A DNA stretch of 64,000 nt from NCBI GenBank assembly GCA_029624765.1, contig JARSSO010000007.1, positions 1-64,000 of the forward strand, in the 5' to 3' direction. Both the position numbers and the translations under genes were made by a program. Below are positions 1 through 8,736 of the stretch, one piece after another (positions within the stretch are counted from its first letter, which is position 1; every line of letters starts with the position of its first letter). This stretch comes from Candidatus Contendibacter sp. GTDB taxonomy: Bacteria; Pseudomonadota; Gammaproteobacteria; Competibacterales; Competibacteraceae. Under the pieces are notes generated by a model. The model did not search any database. It had not been told where the DNA came from and worked only from the letters and a program-made list of their open reading frames with translations.

Positions 1-133
1 CCCCGCGTTTCCCCCACTTTCGCCGACCAACTCCCCGCGTTTCCCCCACTTTCGCCGACCAACTCCCTGCGTTTCCCCCACCTTACTCCCCGCGTTTCCC
101 CCACTTTCACTCCCCGCGTTTCCCCCACTTTCG
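1..133. repeat. Tandem direct repeats at the window edge
   Basis: Five copies of the core CCC(C/T)GCGTTTCCCCCAC begin at 1, 33, 65, 88 and 112. The first two are followed by the same 12-base spacer CGCCGACCAACT, giving a 32-base period; the later copies have shorter spacers and 23-24 base periods. The array may continue to the left of the window. Possible readings are the multiple terminal repeats of a mobile element, iterons, or an assembly-edge repeat. No transposase or replication gene is visible next to it, so the type is open. Confidence 0.85.
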
Positions 134-251
134 TTTTGCAAGCTGTTGAAATTTATGAAGTTTTTGCATACCCTTAATTGTATTTAAAACTACTAAGTAA
201 AGACAACTACAGCGACGGTCCGATTGGAGTCCGAACCCGGTAAAAATGTTG

Positions 252-295
252 TTTGTTGCTTTTTTATTGTATTAAAAAGACAAAAAAACAACAAA
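252..295. other. Imperfect AT-rich dyad in a gene-free stretch
   Basis: Positions 134-461 contain no convincing gene. Within them TTTGTTGCTTTTTT (252-265) is the near-perfect reverse complement of 282-295 (13 of 14 positions) around a 16-base loop. The base composition is much richer in A and T than the surrounding genes. It could be a weak terminator-like structure or a protein-binding dyad ahead of the PepSY gene. I see no clear -35/-10 pair. Confidence 0.5.
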
Positions 296-461
296 GACGG
301 TTGCCATACCCATGCCAATGTTTTTCACCGCCTTCCCCGCAATTCAGCCTGGTTTAACACAGATCCCCTAAAGTAATGTCCCAAGCCAAGGTTCCGGTAC
401 AACCCCGCCAAGACCGGTAACCAGGCTTTCAATCTCACACTCAACCAAGGGGTCAACCCGA

Positions 462-797
462 ATGAACTTGCGCCGACTGATCAATGCAGCAGCTCTGGCC
501 ACGATCGCAACCACCGTCACCGTCGCCGCCACTGCCGCCACTGCCGCCGGTGAAACCCCCGCCACCCCGCCATCCGCCACCACGACCAAGGCCGCCCCGG
601 CCAAGACCCCGATCACCAAGGAACAAGCCATTGAGATGGCCCTCAAGGCGCACCCCGGCAAGGTCACCAAGGCTTACGAGGACATCAAGAAGGGCAAAAA
701 GACCTGGGAAGTGAAGATCAAGGGCGACGACAGCAAAAAGTGGGAGGTGTACTACGAGATCGCGACTGGCGAACTGGTCGCCGAGGAAGCCGACTGA
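462..797 (+). CDS. PepSY-domain periplasmic protein
   Basis: A 111-residue exported protein. Residues 1-29 form a signal peptide (basic MNLRR start, Ala/Thr-rich core, AxA-type end). A low-complexity Ala/Thr/Pro linker follows. Residues about 50-108 match the PepSY pattern: a helix with 'ITKEQAIEMALKAHPG', then strands ending in 'KWEVYYEIATGELVAEE'. PepSY domains are small periplasmic modules often linked to redox or protease control. The gene opens a block with a b-type cytochrome, a second PepSY gene and a two-component pair, all on the same strand. That arrangement suggests the PepSY proteins serve as periplasmic input or modulators for the sensor; this is inference. Confidence 0.85.
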   Translation: MNLRRLINAAALATIATTVTVAATAATAAGETPATPPSATTTKAAPAKTPITKEQAIEMALKAHPGKVTKAYEDIKKGKKTWEVKIKGDDSKKWEVYYEIATGELVAEEAD

Positions 798-869
798 CCC
801 TCAAAGAAATCGTGCCTCCCCCCCGGCTTGATCGCCGTGGCGGAGGCGCGGCCAAGGAAAGAGATTCCC

Positions 870-1481
870 ATGACCGACCGTAACGCCGACGAAATCACCG
901 TCTGGGACCCGCTGGTCCGTTTGTTTCACTGGACCCTGGTCATCGCTTTCACCCTCGCCTATCTCAGCCAGGGCGAGCCCTTCGAGGAGCTACAGGATCG
1001 ATTGGATGGCGAGTGGCTGCAGGCCATCCATGTCTGGGCCGGCTATACCATCGCCGGGTTGTTGCTGTTCCGTTTGTTCTGGGGCTTCGCTGGACCGTGC
1101 CACGCCCGGTTCGCTGATTTCGTGCGCGGACCGCGCGCGACCTTGCGCTACGTCAGGGAGGTGTTGACCCTGCGCGCGCCGCGTTATTTGGGGCACAATC
1201 CCGCCGGCGGCGCGATGATCGTTACCCTCCTGCTGAGCCTGACCGTCACCGCCGTCGCCGGATTGGTGCTGTACGGCGCCGACAAGGGGTTGGGACCGCT
1301 GGCCGGGCTGCTGGCGGACAGCGGCGAGGCGACCATTCATTCCATCGAGGAGGTTCACGAATTTTTCGCCAACCTGACCCTCCTGCTGGTCGTCGGGCAC
1401 CTGGTCGGCGTCATCTGGGAAAGTTTGCTGCACCGCGAGAATCTGGCCCACGCTATGATCACCGGGCGCAAGCGGGCCTGA
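870..1481 (+). CDS. Cytochrome b561-type integral membrane protein
   Basis: A 203-residue di-heme cytochrome b of the bacterial cytochrome b561/hydrogenase b-subunit family. It moves electrons across or within the inner membrane. Four hydrophobic segments are visible (about 18-35, 55-75, 115-137 and 165-185). Candidate axial histidines are H20, H54, H163 and H177; the H163/H177 spacing of 14 residues is typical of heme pairs in one helix. A TTG 42 bases upstream keeps the frame open, but the ATG at 870 has a GGAAAGAGA ribosome site at the right distance and starts the 'MTDRN...WDPLVRLFHW' pattern seen in the family. It lies between the two PepSY genes. Confidence 0.87.
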   Translation: MTDRNADEITVWDPLVRLFHWTLVIAFTLAYLSQGEPFEELQDRLDGEWLQAIHVWAGYTIAGLLLFRLFWGFAGPCHARFADFVRGPRATLRYVREVLTLRAPRYLGHNPAGGAMIVTLLLSLTVTAVAGLVLYGADKGLGPLAGLLADSGEATIHSIEEVHEFFANLTLLLVVGHLVGVIWESLLHRENLAHAMITGRKRA

Positions 1482-1507
1482 GCGCGTCACGCCGGGGAGT
1501 TAAGCCC

Positions 1508-1834
1508 ATGCATCGCACTGCCGGACCGGCCGCCGTTCTGTTGCTGGCGGCGGGCCTGCTGGCGTCCAGCCAGGTCGACGCCGGACGCGATCAGGAGGAA
1601 ATTCGCCGCCTGCGCGGCGCGGGGCGGATTGTGTCGCTGGAAACCATCATCGCCAACCACCGTCGCCAGTACCCCGGTGGTCAACTGTTGGAAGCGGAGC
1701 TGGAATTCGAGCGGAATCGCTACGTCTACGAACTGAAAATGCTGGGCGACGACGGCGTGGTGCGCGAGTTCGAATACGACGCCGGCACCGGCGAGTTGTG
1801 GCGCATTGAGCGGAAAGAAGAGCGGAAGGAATAG
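1508..1834 (+). CDS. Second PepSY-domain periplasmic protein
   Basis: A 108-residue protein with an N-terminal signal peptide (hydrophobic '[13 protein letters not shown]') and one PepSY unit from about residue 30 to 100. The unit has the pattern helix '[23 protein letters not shown]', then '[28 protein letters not shown]'. It stops two bases before the response-regulator start at 1837, so the two are almost surely cotranscribed. It differs clearly from the PepSY gene at 462 and is not a recent copy. PepSY genes directly upstream of OmpR-family pairs are a recurrent proteobacterial arrangement; a role in modulating the kinase is inferred. Confidence 0.85.
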   Translation: MHRTAGPAAVLLLAAGLLASSQVDAGRDQEEIRRLRGAGRIVSLETIIANHRRQYPGGQLLEAELEFERNRYVYELKMLGDDGVVREFEYDAGTGELWRIERKEERKE

Positions 1835-1836
1835 CG

Positions 1837-2508
1837 ATGCGCTTGTTGCTGGCCGAAGACGACGCCGCCTTGAGCGGCCGGTTACGAACCGAACTGGAGC
1901 AGGCCGGCTTTGCCGTCGACGTAGCGGCAGAGGGGGTGGACGCCGAATTCATGGGCGAGTCCGAACCCTACGCCGCGGTGGTGCTCGATCTGGGCCTGCC
2001 CGGCCGTTCCGGGCTGGAGGTGCTGCGCCGCTGGCGCGCGGCCGGCAATCCGGTCCCGGTGTTGATTCTGACCGCCCGCGACGCCTGGCACGAAAAGGTC
2101 GACGGCTTCAAGGCCGGCGCCGACGATTATCTCGGCAAGCCGTTCCACGTCGCCGAACTGCTCGCTCGACTCCAGGCTCTGCTGCGGCGGGGGATCGCCC
2201 GGCCGCACGGTCCCTTGCGGGTCGCCGGTCTGGAACTGGACGAGGACACTCAGGCCGCGCGAGTCCTGGCCACGGATGAAACCTTCGATCTGACCGGTAC
2301 CGAATTTCGCCTCCTCCGCTACTTCATGCGCCACCCGGGCCGGGTATTGTCCAAAAGCCGGCTGGCCGGGCAGGTCTACGATTTCGACGCCGAGCGCGAC
2401 AGCAACGTGCTGGAGGTTTACATCAACCGGCTGCGTCGCAAACTGGGCCGCGAACTGATCGTCACCCGTCGCGGGCAGGGTTACATTTTTGGAGCCGGGG
2501 ACGCATGA
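1837..2508 (+). CDS. OmpR/PhoB-family response regulator
   Basis: A 223-residue DNA-binding response regulator. Residues 1-115 are a receiver domain with the acidic triad 'EDD' at 7-9, phospho-acceptor D51 in 'VVLDLGLPG', and the conserved lysine in 'LGKPFH'. Residues about 125-220 are a winged-helix output domain, with '[25 protein letters not shown]' and the recognition region '[17 protein letters not shown]'. It is closest in style to the QseB/PmrA/PhoP group. The stop overlaps the downstream kinase start by four bases (ATGA), so the pair is translationally coupled. Target genes may include the PepSY and cytochrome genes upstream. Confidence 0.93.
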   Translation: MRLLLAEDDAALSGRLRTELEQAGFAVDVAAEGVDAEFMGESEPYAAVVLDLGLPGRSGLEVLRRWRAAGNPVPVLILTARDAWHEKVDGFKAGADDYLGKPFHVAELLARLQALLRRGIARPHGPLRVAGLELDEDTQAARVLATDETFDLTGTEFRLLRYFMRHPGRVLSKSRLAGQVYDFDAERDSNVLEVYINRLRRKLGRELIVTRRGQGYIFGAGDA

Positions 2509-3851
2509 CTTCCCTGCAAGCCCGGTTGTCCACCGGCTTGATCCTGGCGCTGGCCCTGCTGACCATCCTGGCGATCGCGGTCGGTGGCTATTCGCTGCGC
2601 CAGATGGCCGAGAATTTTGTCGCGGCCCGCCTGGAACACGATCTTGAAACCGTGCTGGCCGCCCTGACCTTCGACGCTGGCGGCAAACCCCAAGTGGCCG
2701 CCGACCGGATCGGCGCCAGTTTTCACCAACCGTATTCGGGCCACTATTACCAGGTCGAAACCGTCGGCGGCGAACTCTGCTCCCGCTCGCTGTGGGACGC
2801 CGACCTGATGCTGCCGCCGCTGGCGGCCGACCGCGTCACCCGAGCTTTCGTCGCCGGCCCGCAGGAGCAGCGGTTGTTGCTGGTCGGTCGCGCCTTCCGG
2901 GTCCAGGATCGGCCGGTCACCATCGCCGTGACCGAGGATTTCGCGCCGGTGAACGCCGGCCTCCGGCGCCTGCTGCTGGAATTCATCCTGATCGCCGTCG
3001 TTCTGTTCGGGGCGCTGCTGCTGCTGCAACGCTTGATCGTGCGGCGCGGCCTCGAACCGTTGGAGCAGGTCCGCCGCGAGTTGCCCCGGCTGGCGCGGGG
3101 AGAAATCCCGCAACTGTCGCTGGAAGCGCCGGACGAGGTACGGCCGCTGGTCGCCGAACTCAACCGCCTCCTCGACTTGCTGAACCAGCGCCAGCGCCGG
3201 TCCCGCCACGCCCTGGGTAATCTCGCCCATGCCTTGAAGACCCCCCTGACCACCCTTACCCAGCTTGCCGAGCAACCCCCGCCGTCCGGCGACGCCACCG
3301 GCTGGTGGCGGGAGCTACGCCAGCAACTTCAGCAGATCCGCGCCTTGACCGAGCGCGAACTCAAACGGGCGCGTATCGCCGGTGGTGGCGCACCCGGCCA
3401 GCGGGTGTTGCTTGACCGGGAGGTGGCCGATTTGATCGCTACCTTGCGCCGTATTCATCGCAACCGGGACCTTGCCATCCAAATCCGGATTCCGCCGGGC
3501 AGCGGGTTCGTTGGCGACCGCGACGACTTGCTGGAATTGTTGGGCAATCTGCTGGATAACGCCTGTCAGTGGGCGGAAACCGAGGTGTGGCTGACCGCTG
3601 GCGCGGACGCGGCGCGGCTCTGGCTGCGGATCGAGGACGACGGGCCGGGTTGCCCGCCGGACCGGTTGGAAGCGTTGCGGCAACGCGGGACGCGAATCGA
3701 CGAGTCCCGCGCCGGTTATGGTCTGGGTCTGGCCATCGTCGGCGACATCGTCGCGCAATATGGTGGAACCCTGCGGTTGGGCCGCTCCGAGGGCTTGGGC
3801 GGCTTTCTTGCCGAGGTTGCGCTGCCCTGCCCGTCGGTCGGTGATCGATAG
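2505..3851 (+). CDS. Membrane sensor histidine kinase
   Basis: A 448-residue inner-membrane kinase, partner of the regulator at 1837. It has a transmembrane helix at about 7-30, a periplasmic sensor of about 125 residues, and a second helix near 156-180. A HAMP-like linker follows, then the dimerisation segment with the likely phospho-acceptor H242 in '[10 protein letters not shown]'. The C-terminal ATPase has an N-box '[10 protein letters not shown]', 'DDGPGCP' and '[13 protein letters not shown]'. The form 'AHALKTPL' is found in PhoQ-like kinases. The periplasmic region could read the PepSY proteins or a cation; the sequence does not decide. Confidence 0.92.
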   Translation: MTSLQARLSTGLILALALLTILAIAVGGYSLRQMAENFVAARLEHDLETVLAALTFDAGGKPQVAADRIGASFHQPYSGHYYQVETVGGELCSRSLWDADLMLPPLAADRVTRAFVAGPQEQRLLLVGRAFRVQDRPVTIAVTEDFAPVNAGLRRLLLEFILIAVVLFGALLLLQRLIVRRGLEPLEQVRRELPRLARGEIPQLSLEAPDEVRPLVAELNRLLDLLNQRQRRSRHALGNLAHALKTPLTTLTQLAEQPPPSGDATGWWRELRQQLQQIRALTERELKRARIAGGGAPGQRVLLDREVADLIATLRRIHRNRDLAIQIRIPPGSGFVGDRDDLLELLGNLLDNACQWAETEVWLTAGADAARLWLRIEDDGPGCPPDRLEALRQRGTRIDESRAGYGLGLAIVGDIVAQYGGTLRLGRSEGLGGFLAEVALPCPSVGDR

Positions 3852-3875
3852 AAAAACCCCCGCGCGTGGCGGGGG
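3852..3875 (-). terminator. Rho-independent terminator (minus strand)
   Basis: CCCCCGC (857-863 of this kilobase) pairs with GCGGGGG (869-875) across a five-base loop. On the minus strand the hairpin is followed directly by TTTTT (complement of 3852-3856). It ends transcription of the small gene at 3891-4169, and the bare hairpin may also slow the convergent kinase transcript. Confidence 0.8.
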
Positions 3876-3890
3876 GCGGTGGACGCGAAG

Positions 3891-4169
3891 TCAGGCGACT
3901 TCGCATTCCATCGCGTGGGGGTGGCTGGCGGCGAAATGATCCAACACTTCCCGCCAATGCCGCGCTTCTCCAGGATGGCCATGACGCATGGCCGTTTCGA
4001 TATCATCCTCGATGATATGCTCGATGGTGAATTCACCGCCGGGATTGTGAGCCAGCCAACAGCCCATCTCGGCGGCGACGATTTCCGGCACATGCTCGTG
4101 TTCGGCGATGGCCGCGATCTCTTCTTCGTCCAGGTCGCTCAACCCGACGCAATCCTCGAAGCTCAACAT
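3891..4169 (-). CDS. Small acidic conserved protein of unknown function
   Basis: A 92-residue soluble, strongly acidic protein rich in Glu, Asp and His ('DLDEEEIAAIAEHEHVPEIVAAEMG', then 'HGHPGEARHWREVLDHFAASHPHAMECEV'). It has no signal peptide or membrane segment and looks mostly helical. The many histidines and acidic residues could bind metal, but no known motif is visible. A good terminator follows it. A structured leader with a terminator-like hairpin lies 42-105 bases upstream, so its expression may be attenuated. The start ATG has a GGGGAGACG ribosome site. I do not recognise a named family. Confidence 0.7.
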   Translation of the reverse strand: MLSFEDCVGLSDLDEEEIAAIAEHEHVPEIVAAEMGCWLAHNPGGEFTIEHIIEDDIETAMRHGHPGEARHWREVLDHFAASHPHAMECEVA

Positions 4170-4210
4170 GACACGTCTCCCCGTCTCTGACTGCTGATCC
4201 GCATATTCCC

Positions 4211-4274
4211 AAAAATAAAAACCGGACTGCCGCGAACAGCCCTGACGGGGTCGTGTCCGGCAGTCCGGCAGTCC
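4211..4274 (-). terminator. Terminator or attenuator with tandem competing arms
   Basis: On the minus strand the stem formed by 4222-4232 and 4258-4268 (CCGGACTGCCG against its complement, 11 bp) is followed by TTTTTATTTTT. The upstream arm is duplicated in tandem: GGCAGTCC occurs at 4259-4266 and again at 4267-4274, so two alternative pairings compete. It could end the long gene at 4423-8514. It could also act as an attenuator in the leader of the gene at 3891-4169, whose start is about 40 bases downstream. Further upstream on the same strand is a small hairpin with a GTGA loop near 4311-4324. Confidence 0.65.
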
Positions 4275-4422
4275 TGAATCCTTGCAGGATCCGCGACTCT
4301 CCCCCCCCTATCTCACGATAGGTTCGGCTTTTTCCGAATCGTCTGATTTTAATTTAGTTTAGCACGAAAGACCCTGATTTGCATATGGTGTTGCTGAATC
4401 CGCGCCAGGATGCGCCGGTCGA

Positions 4423-7400
4423 TCAGTGGGCGTAATCCGCTCCTTTCCGCCGGCGCAGCGGCTGCCACAGGCCGCCGGCACTGAAGCATTCCCAGGCCCA
4501 GCCCAGCCAGCGCAGCAGGGCATACGCCAGCCACAGCGACCACGCCAGCATCAGGCCACGATAGAGCAGGATCGGCGCGGAGATCACCCACGCGGTCGGC
4601 AAGGGACCGGCGCCGCGGTCCTGATACCAGTCGAGCTGATAGGCGCTGGAACCGTTGCCGACGATTTGCATCTCCGGCGTGCCCAGCAGACCCTGTTCGA
4701 TCCCGCCCAGCAACGCCGTCAGCGCCGCCAGGGTCAACGCCGCCAGTCCCAGTTGCCACAGATCGAAGCGGAAGTGGCCGATGGTTCCGACCGCCAGCGT
4801 TTTGCGTCGCGCCAGGAGAACCAGCCAGCCGGCCACCAGCAGCGTCGCCAGGATATGGCTTTGGCTCAGGCCGACGCCGAGCAGGAACCAGTGATGGACG
4901 CGGAGAGGTGTGCCGCCGAAACGGGCCAGAACCACCGCGCCGCCCAGGATGACCATCAGGACGCCCCAAAACAGCACGGCGGGTCCCAGCGGCGGTCCCC
5001 CGACCCACAGCGGCCAGCGGTCATACGGCAGGACGACGCTCAAGCGGGCGTTGACGCTGGGACCGCCCAGATCCACCGGCGGCGTTCGATAGTAGGCGGC
5101 GATGCCCCGCTCCTCGCGCCAGGTCAGCGCGACCTTTTGGACGCCGGGCGCCAGCGGCAGAACGACCTGTCGTTCCCGCTGGCGCAGCGGTTGCGAAATC
5201 CCGTTGATCCGTGCCCCGGTCAGGGTCGCGCCCGGCGGCAGGGTGATGATGCGCTCGGCCCCGCGACTGGCGCGCAAGGTCAGTTCCAGGGTAGCCTCAC
5301 TCCGCCGCTGGCCCGGATTCAGCCGCAAATGGCTCTGATCCACGGTCACGATGTCGCCGGGAGCGCCTTCCGGCCGGTCGATGTTCAGGGTGACGCTCTC
5401 GCCTGGCCAGGGCCGCCACTCCGGCGCCCATTGCCCCTCGGCGTCGATGCGCCGCACCGGCGGGATGCCGGCCGTTTGCACCCGCCACAGCGGGCCGGCG
5501 CGCAACCGCCAGACTTCCACGAAATCCTGACTGTCCGCCGCGCGCAGGGTCAGGGCGTCGGTTCGATCCAGGGCCGCGCTCCAGCCGGTTTCCGCCTGGT
5601 CCGGCGGCAGATTGAGCAACACCCGACCCTCGCGCACCCGGATGCCGGGCGTGGTGATCCGTTCCTCCGCCAGCAGGGGGATTTCCACCACCGCCGCCGA
5701 ATCGGCCTGACTCAACCGCCGCACTTTGGTTTCCACCCGCCAGTCCACGTCCAGCGTCAACTCCCGTTCCACCTGCACGAACGGCGGCATGACACCGGCC
5801 TGGAGCGGAGCGGCGGCGGTCGAGCGCTGGCGGGTCAGTTGCAACTGCCGGTCGGCGCGGCCCTCGACGTAACCTTCCACCCGCCAGCCCTCCGCGTCCA
5901 GCTCGACCCGGCCTGGCGCCATCGGCAGCGGCAGTTGCAGGGTGGCGACCGTCCTTGGCGCGACGGCGACGACGGTGGCTTCATGGATGCCGGCCGGCAG
6001 CCGCAGCCACAACAGTTGCGCGGCGTCGCGGAACAACAGCGCCGGTTGGCCGTCCAGTTCGATGCTCCGCACGATCAGCCCCTCGCGCGGCAACGGCAAC
6101 GGCACGGCAACGTCGGTCTGAGCGTGCAGGGTCAGCCGCAGCCGCAGATCGTCGCCCCTGACGGTCAGCGCCAGCGCCGCCAGATCGCCGCAGCGCGGGC
6201 AGTCCGGCGGTTCGGTCAGCCGGGCGCGCAATTCCCGCAGCAGTTCCGGCGAAGGAAAGTCGGCGCGGGCCGGCGCCGACGCGGCCAGAAGAAACGCGGT
6301 CAGCAGTCCGGCCAGCGCCACCGCGGCGGTGCTGGCGATGGGCGGCGCGGCTTCCTCCGGCCGCGTCGGTGCCGGGTTCTTCCCGCTCCGCCGCTCCGGG
6401 CGGAACACCCGCGCGCCCATCGCCAGCACCAGGCCCAGCCCGACCAGGAGAAACAGGCGCGTGCCCCATGGCGGCAACAGCCACAGCCGCAGCCGCTCGT
6501 CGGCCGCGACCGGACCGCTCCAGCGCAGGGTGGCGCTTTGCCAGCCCCAGTCGGGCAGGCCAGGACCGGTCTGGACCTTGATGTCCGGGGCGTATTGCTG
6601 TTGCGGGAGCTTTGACGAGCGTCCGGTCTTGTCCGACGGTTCCGGGCTGGCCGGGAGGCGGGGGCGCGGGATATTTGAGGCTTCGTCCAGATTCGCCGAC
6701 AGCGGCGCGTTGGCCCACATCACGAGCGGTCCCACCGGCGACGGGCCGGACGCCAACCGCTCCAGTTGCGGATAGAGCGCCCCACGCACCTGCTGGATGG
6801 CGAACAATCCGCCGATGACCAGCAACGTCAGCAGGGCCAGCCTGCGGTAGACGTCAATCAGGGTGTGCAACCGTCCCGGCGGCAGCACCCGCAGCAGGGC
6901 GATGGCCGCCAGCGCGTTGAGCCAGACGTAGAGCGGCGCGTCGGGTTCGTGGAGGGTTAGCGTCATGCCCGTCAGCGCCACCACGCCCCAGCGCCAGCCC
7001 CACAGTTTGGCGAAGCCGAGGGCGACGATCAGCGCCAGGAACAGGTCGAGCAGATTCCAGGCGTACAGCCAGGCGTCGCTGGCGCTGTCCGGGCCGAACG
7101 CCGCCAGCAGGCGCCAGCCGGGCGGCAGGTTGAGCGTGGTCTGGATGCTCTGCGGCGCGATGCGCCAGCCGACCGCCGGCAGGTCGCCGACGACTGTCGG
7201 CTCCAGACGGCTGTCGGCGACCAGTTGCAAATGGTTCAGTTGTCGAACTTCCACGCCGGTTGCATCCGCGCCGGGCTGGATGGTGATGAACTGATCCTCG
7301 CCGTTGGTGGCGACCCGGCCCAGCCGCAGCTCGGGGGCGGCCTCGATCCGGGTCGCGTTCAGGTTGCCGCTCAGGCGGTCCCGCGCGGTGTAGCCATTGC

Positions 7401-8514
7401 CGGCGAAGTCGAGCCAGAGCGTGCGCTCCAGGCTCAGGCGTTCCGGGACGGGGGCAACTTCACCGCGCTGGCGGGTCGGGAAGTGCAATTCCCCGCCGGT
7501 TTGCAACAGATAAGCGGGCCATGGCCGCCAGTCCTCGGGCAGATTGGTTTGAGTCGGGTCGAGCGCCGGAGCGCCCTCCACCTGGACCACCCGCAGGGCG
7601 GTTTGCGCCTGAAAACTCCAGATTTCCTGGGTGGGCCAGTTCGCCAAAGCGGCGGGCAGGGCCAGCGCGTCCAGCGGACCGCGATGGCGGGCGGTCAGGC
7701 CGACCGTCCAACTGCCCGGCGACAGCCGCACCCGCAGCCGGCCGTCGGGTTCCAGGCGGGCCGGCAGCGGGCTGTTCAGGGCCAGCGGCAGGAAATCCGG
7801 CAACAGCACCGGCCCGAGCGTTTCCTCCCGCGCCTGGCCGGAAACGTTAAGTTCCAGCCGGGTGGTCACCGTGAACGGAATCCCGTCGGTCAACAAGCGG
7901 AATGCCTGGATTTCGAGCCGATCCTGGGGAGCCGCCGCGGCCGGGCGCTGACGCAGCCACAAAACGCCATCCTCCTCCAGCTGGGGCAGCGGGACCGGTT
8001 TGCCCTCCAGGCGCAGGTCAAGCAGGGCGGCGTTGGCGGGAACGCGGATCGCTTCCGGCGGTTCGCTCCAGAAAAACCGGCCGGTGATCCGGTGATCGCC
8101 AGCCGGGACCTTGAGCGCCGGCCGCTCGTTCCGCTCCACGACCGGCGCGGGCTGATCGTCCAACCGCACTTCCTGCGGCCAGTAACGGCGGTCGCCGGGC
8201 AATGTCAGCCAGCCTTCGGCGTCGGTGCGGGCCTGCTGGCCGAAATCGCCGCCCCGCGCGTCGAGGTTCAGGCTCAGCGCCGTTGGCCAGATACAGCGGC
8301 GCTGTTTCGGGTCGGCGTAATCCACCGGACAGCGCCAGTCGGCCGGTTCGCGCAGTACCCAACCGATCCAGGGTTGCAGGGCCGGGGGAACGCGCGCCAG
8401 CGCGGCGGCGGTCACCGTCGGTTCGGCGGCCTGGACCGACTGCGCGATCCATCCCAGCGCCAGCGGGCAGAGCGCGACGAGAAGAATCGGGAAGGAAAGG
8501 AAGCGAGCGCGCAT
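4423..8514 (-). CDS. Very large two-part exported/membrane protein of unknown function
   Basis: A 1363-residue protein. The start at 8514 ('MRARFLSFPILLVALCPLALG') has a GGGAGAA ribosome site and begins a signal peptide; an in-frame start 39 bases upstream is less likely. Two large beta-rich periplasmic regions alternate with membrane clusters. Both regions begin with a cysteine pair (one 'WRCPVDY...RRCIWP', the other 'PPDCPRCGDL') and both later carry an 'LPAG(D/I)H' stretch, so the protein looks like an internal duplication. Several membrane helices lie in the middle and a helix-rich block closes the C-terminus. Uncharacterised long membrane proteins of this layout occur in other gammaproteobacteria. 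No enzymatic motif is visible. Confidence 0.8.
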   Translation of the reverse strand: MRARFLSFPILLVALCPLALGWIAQSVQAAEPTVTAAALARVPPALQPWIGWVLREPADWRCPVDYADPKQRRCIWPTALSLNLDARGGDFGQQARTDAEGWLTLPGDRRYWPQEVRLDDQPAPVVERNERPALKVPAGDHRITGRFFWSEPPEAIRVPANAALLDLRLEGKPVPLPQLEEDGVLWLRQRPAAAAPQDRLEIQAFRLLTDGIPFTVTTRLELNVSGQAREETLGPVLLPDFLPLALNSPLPARLEPDGRLRVRLSPGSWTVGLTARHRGPLDALALPAALANWPTQEIWSFQAQTALRVVQVEGAPALDPTQTNLPEDWRPWPAYLLQTGGELHFPTRQRGEVAPVPERLSLERTLWLDFAGNGYTARDRLSGNLNATRIEAAPELRLGRVATNGEDQFITIQPGADATGVEVRQLNHLQLVADSRLEPTVVGDLPAVGWRIAPQSIQTTLNLPPGWRLLAAFGPDSASDAWLYAWNLLDLFLALIVALGFAKLWGWRWGVVALTGMTLTLHEPDAPLYVWLNALAAIALLRVLPPGRLHTLIDVYRRLALLTLLVIGGLFAIQQVRGALYPQLERLASGPSPVGPLVMWANAPLSANLDEASNIPRPRLPASPEPSDKTGRSSKLPQQQYAPDIKVQTGPGLPDWGWQSATLRWSGPVAADERLRLWLLPPWGTRLFLLVGLGLVLAMGARVFRPERRSGKNPAPTRPEEAAPPIASTAAVALAGLLTAFLLAASAPARADFPSPELLRELRARLTEPPDCPRCGDLAALALTVRGDDLRLRLTLHAQTDVAVPLPLPREGLIVRSIELDGQPALLFRDAAQLLWLRLPAGIHEATVVAVAPRTVATLQLPLPMAPGRVELDAEGWRVEGYVEGRADRQLQLTRQRSTAAAPLQAGVMPPFVQVERELTLDVDWRVETKVRRLSQADSAAVVEIPLLAEERITTPGIRVREGRVLLNLPPDQAETGWSAALDRTDALTLRAADSQDFVEVWRLRAGPLWRVQTAGIPPVRRIDAEGQWAPEWRPWPGESVTLNIDRPEGAPGDIVTVDQSHLRLNPGQRRSEATLELTLRASRGAERIITLPPGATLTGARINGISQPLRQRERQVVLPLAPGVQKVALTWREERGIAAYYRTPPVDLGGPSVNARLSVVLPYDRWPLWVGGPPLGPAVLFWGVLMVILGGAVVLARFGGTPLRVHHWFLLGVGLSQSHILATLLVAGWLVLLARRKTLAVGTIGHFRFDLWQLGLAALTLAALTALLGGIEQGLLGTPEMQIVGNGSSAYQLDWYQDRGAGPLPTAWVISAPILLYRGLMLAWSLWLAYALLRWLGWAWECFSAGGLWQPLRRRKGADYAH

Positions 8515-8552
8515 GGCGATTCTCCCGGTGACGCCGTGAGGGGATGGGGTCA

Positions 8553-8587
8553 AGTATAGTTCTACTTTGTCAGATTCATGTATCTGA
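8553..8587 (-). promoter_or_regulatory. Candidate promoter with operator dyad for the 1363-residue gene
   Basis: On the minus strand TATACT (8558-8553) is a good -10 box about 40 bases before the start codon. No good -35 is seen. In its place lies a dyad TCAGAT-N6-ATCTGA (8570-8587) that would overlap the polymerase site. On the plus strand the same dyad is followed by ATTTTTT, so it could also act as a weak terminator. Confidence 0.4.
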
Positions 8588-8700
8588 ATTTTTTCAATAA
8601 ATTAAGATAATCCAAAGCGGCTGCCGCTCCAGCTTGTCGCAAACGGAAAGCAAGCTAACGATTTGAAACGGCTTATGTATCTAAGCTCGCCGTCATTCTC

Positions 8701-8730
8701 TTGATCCCAAAAAGGGAACATGACTATACT
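8701..8730 (+). promoter_or_regulatory. Candidate promoter of higBA
   Basis: TTGATC (8701-8706) and TATACT (8725-8730) are separated by 18 bases and resemble a sigma-70 promoter. Transcription would begin at about 8737, the same position as the proposed HigB start codon, so the toxin may be translated from a leaderless or nearly leaderless message. Confidence 0.45.
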
Positions 8731-8736
8731 GAATTT

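Noticed and set aside
4200-4360. Known riboswitch (c-di-GMP, cobalamin, TPP, glycine and fluoride types considered)
   Set aside because: None of the conserved cores of these classes could be matched by eye; kept only as an unclassified structured leader.
4426-6615. Long plus-strand frame of 729 codons, and the 444-codon frame at 7225-8559
   Set aside because: Gln/Arg/Pro-rich shadows of the minus-strand 1363-residue gene; no domain and no ribosome site.
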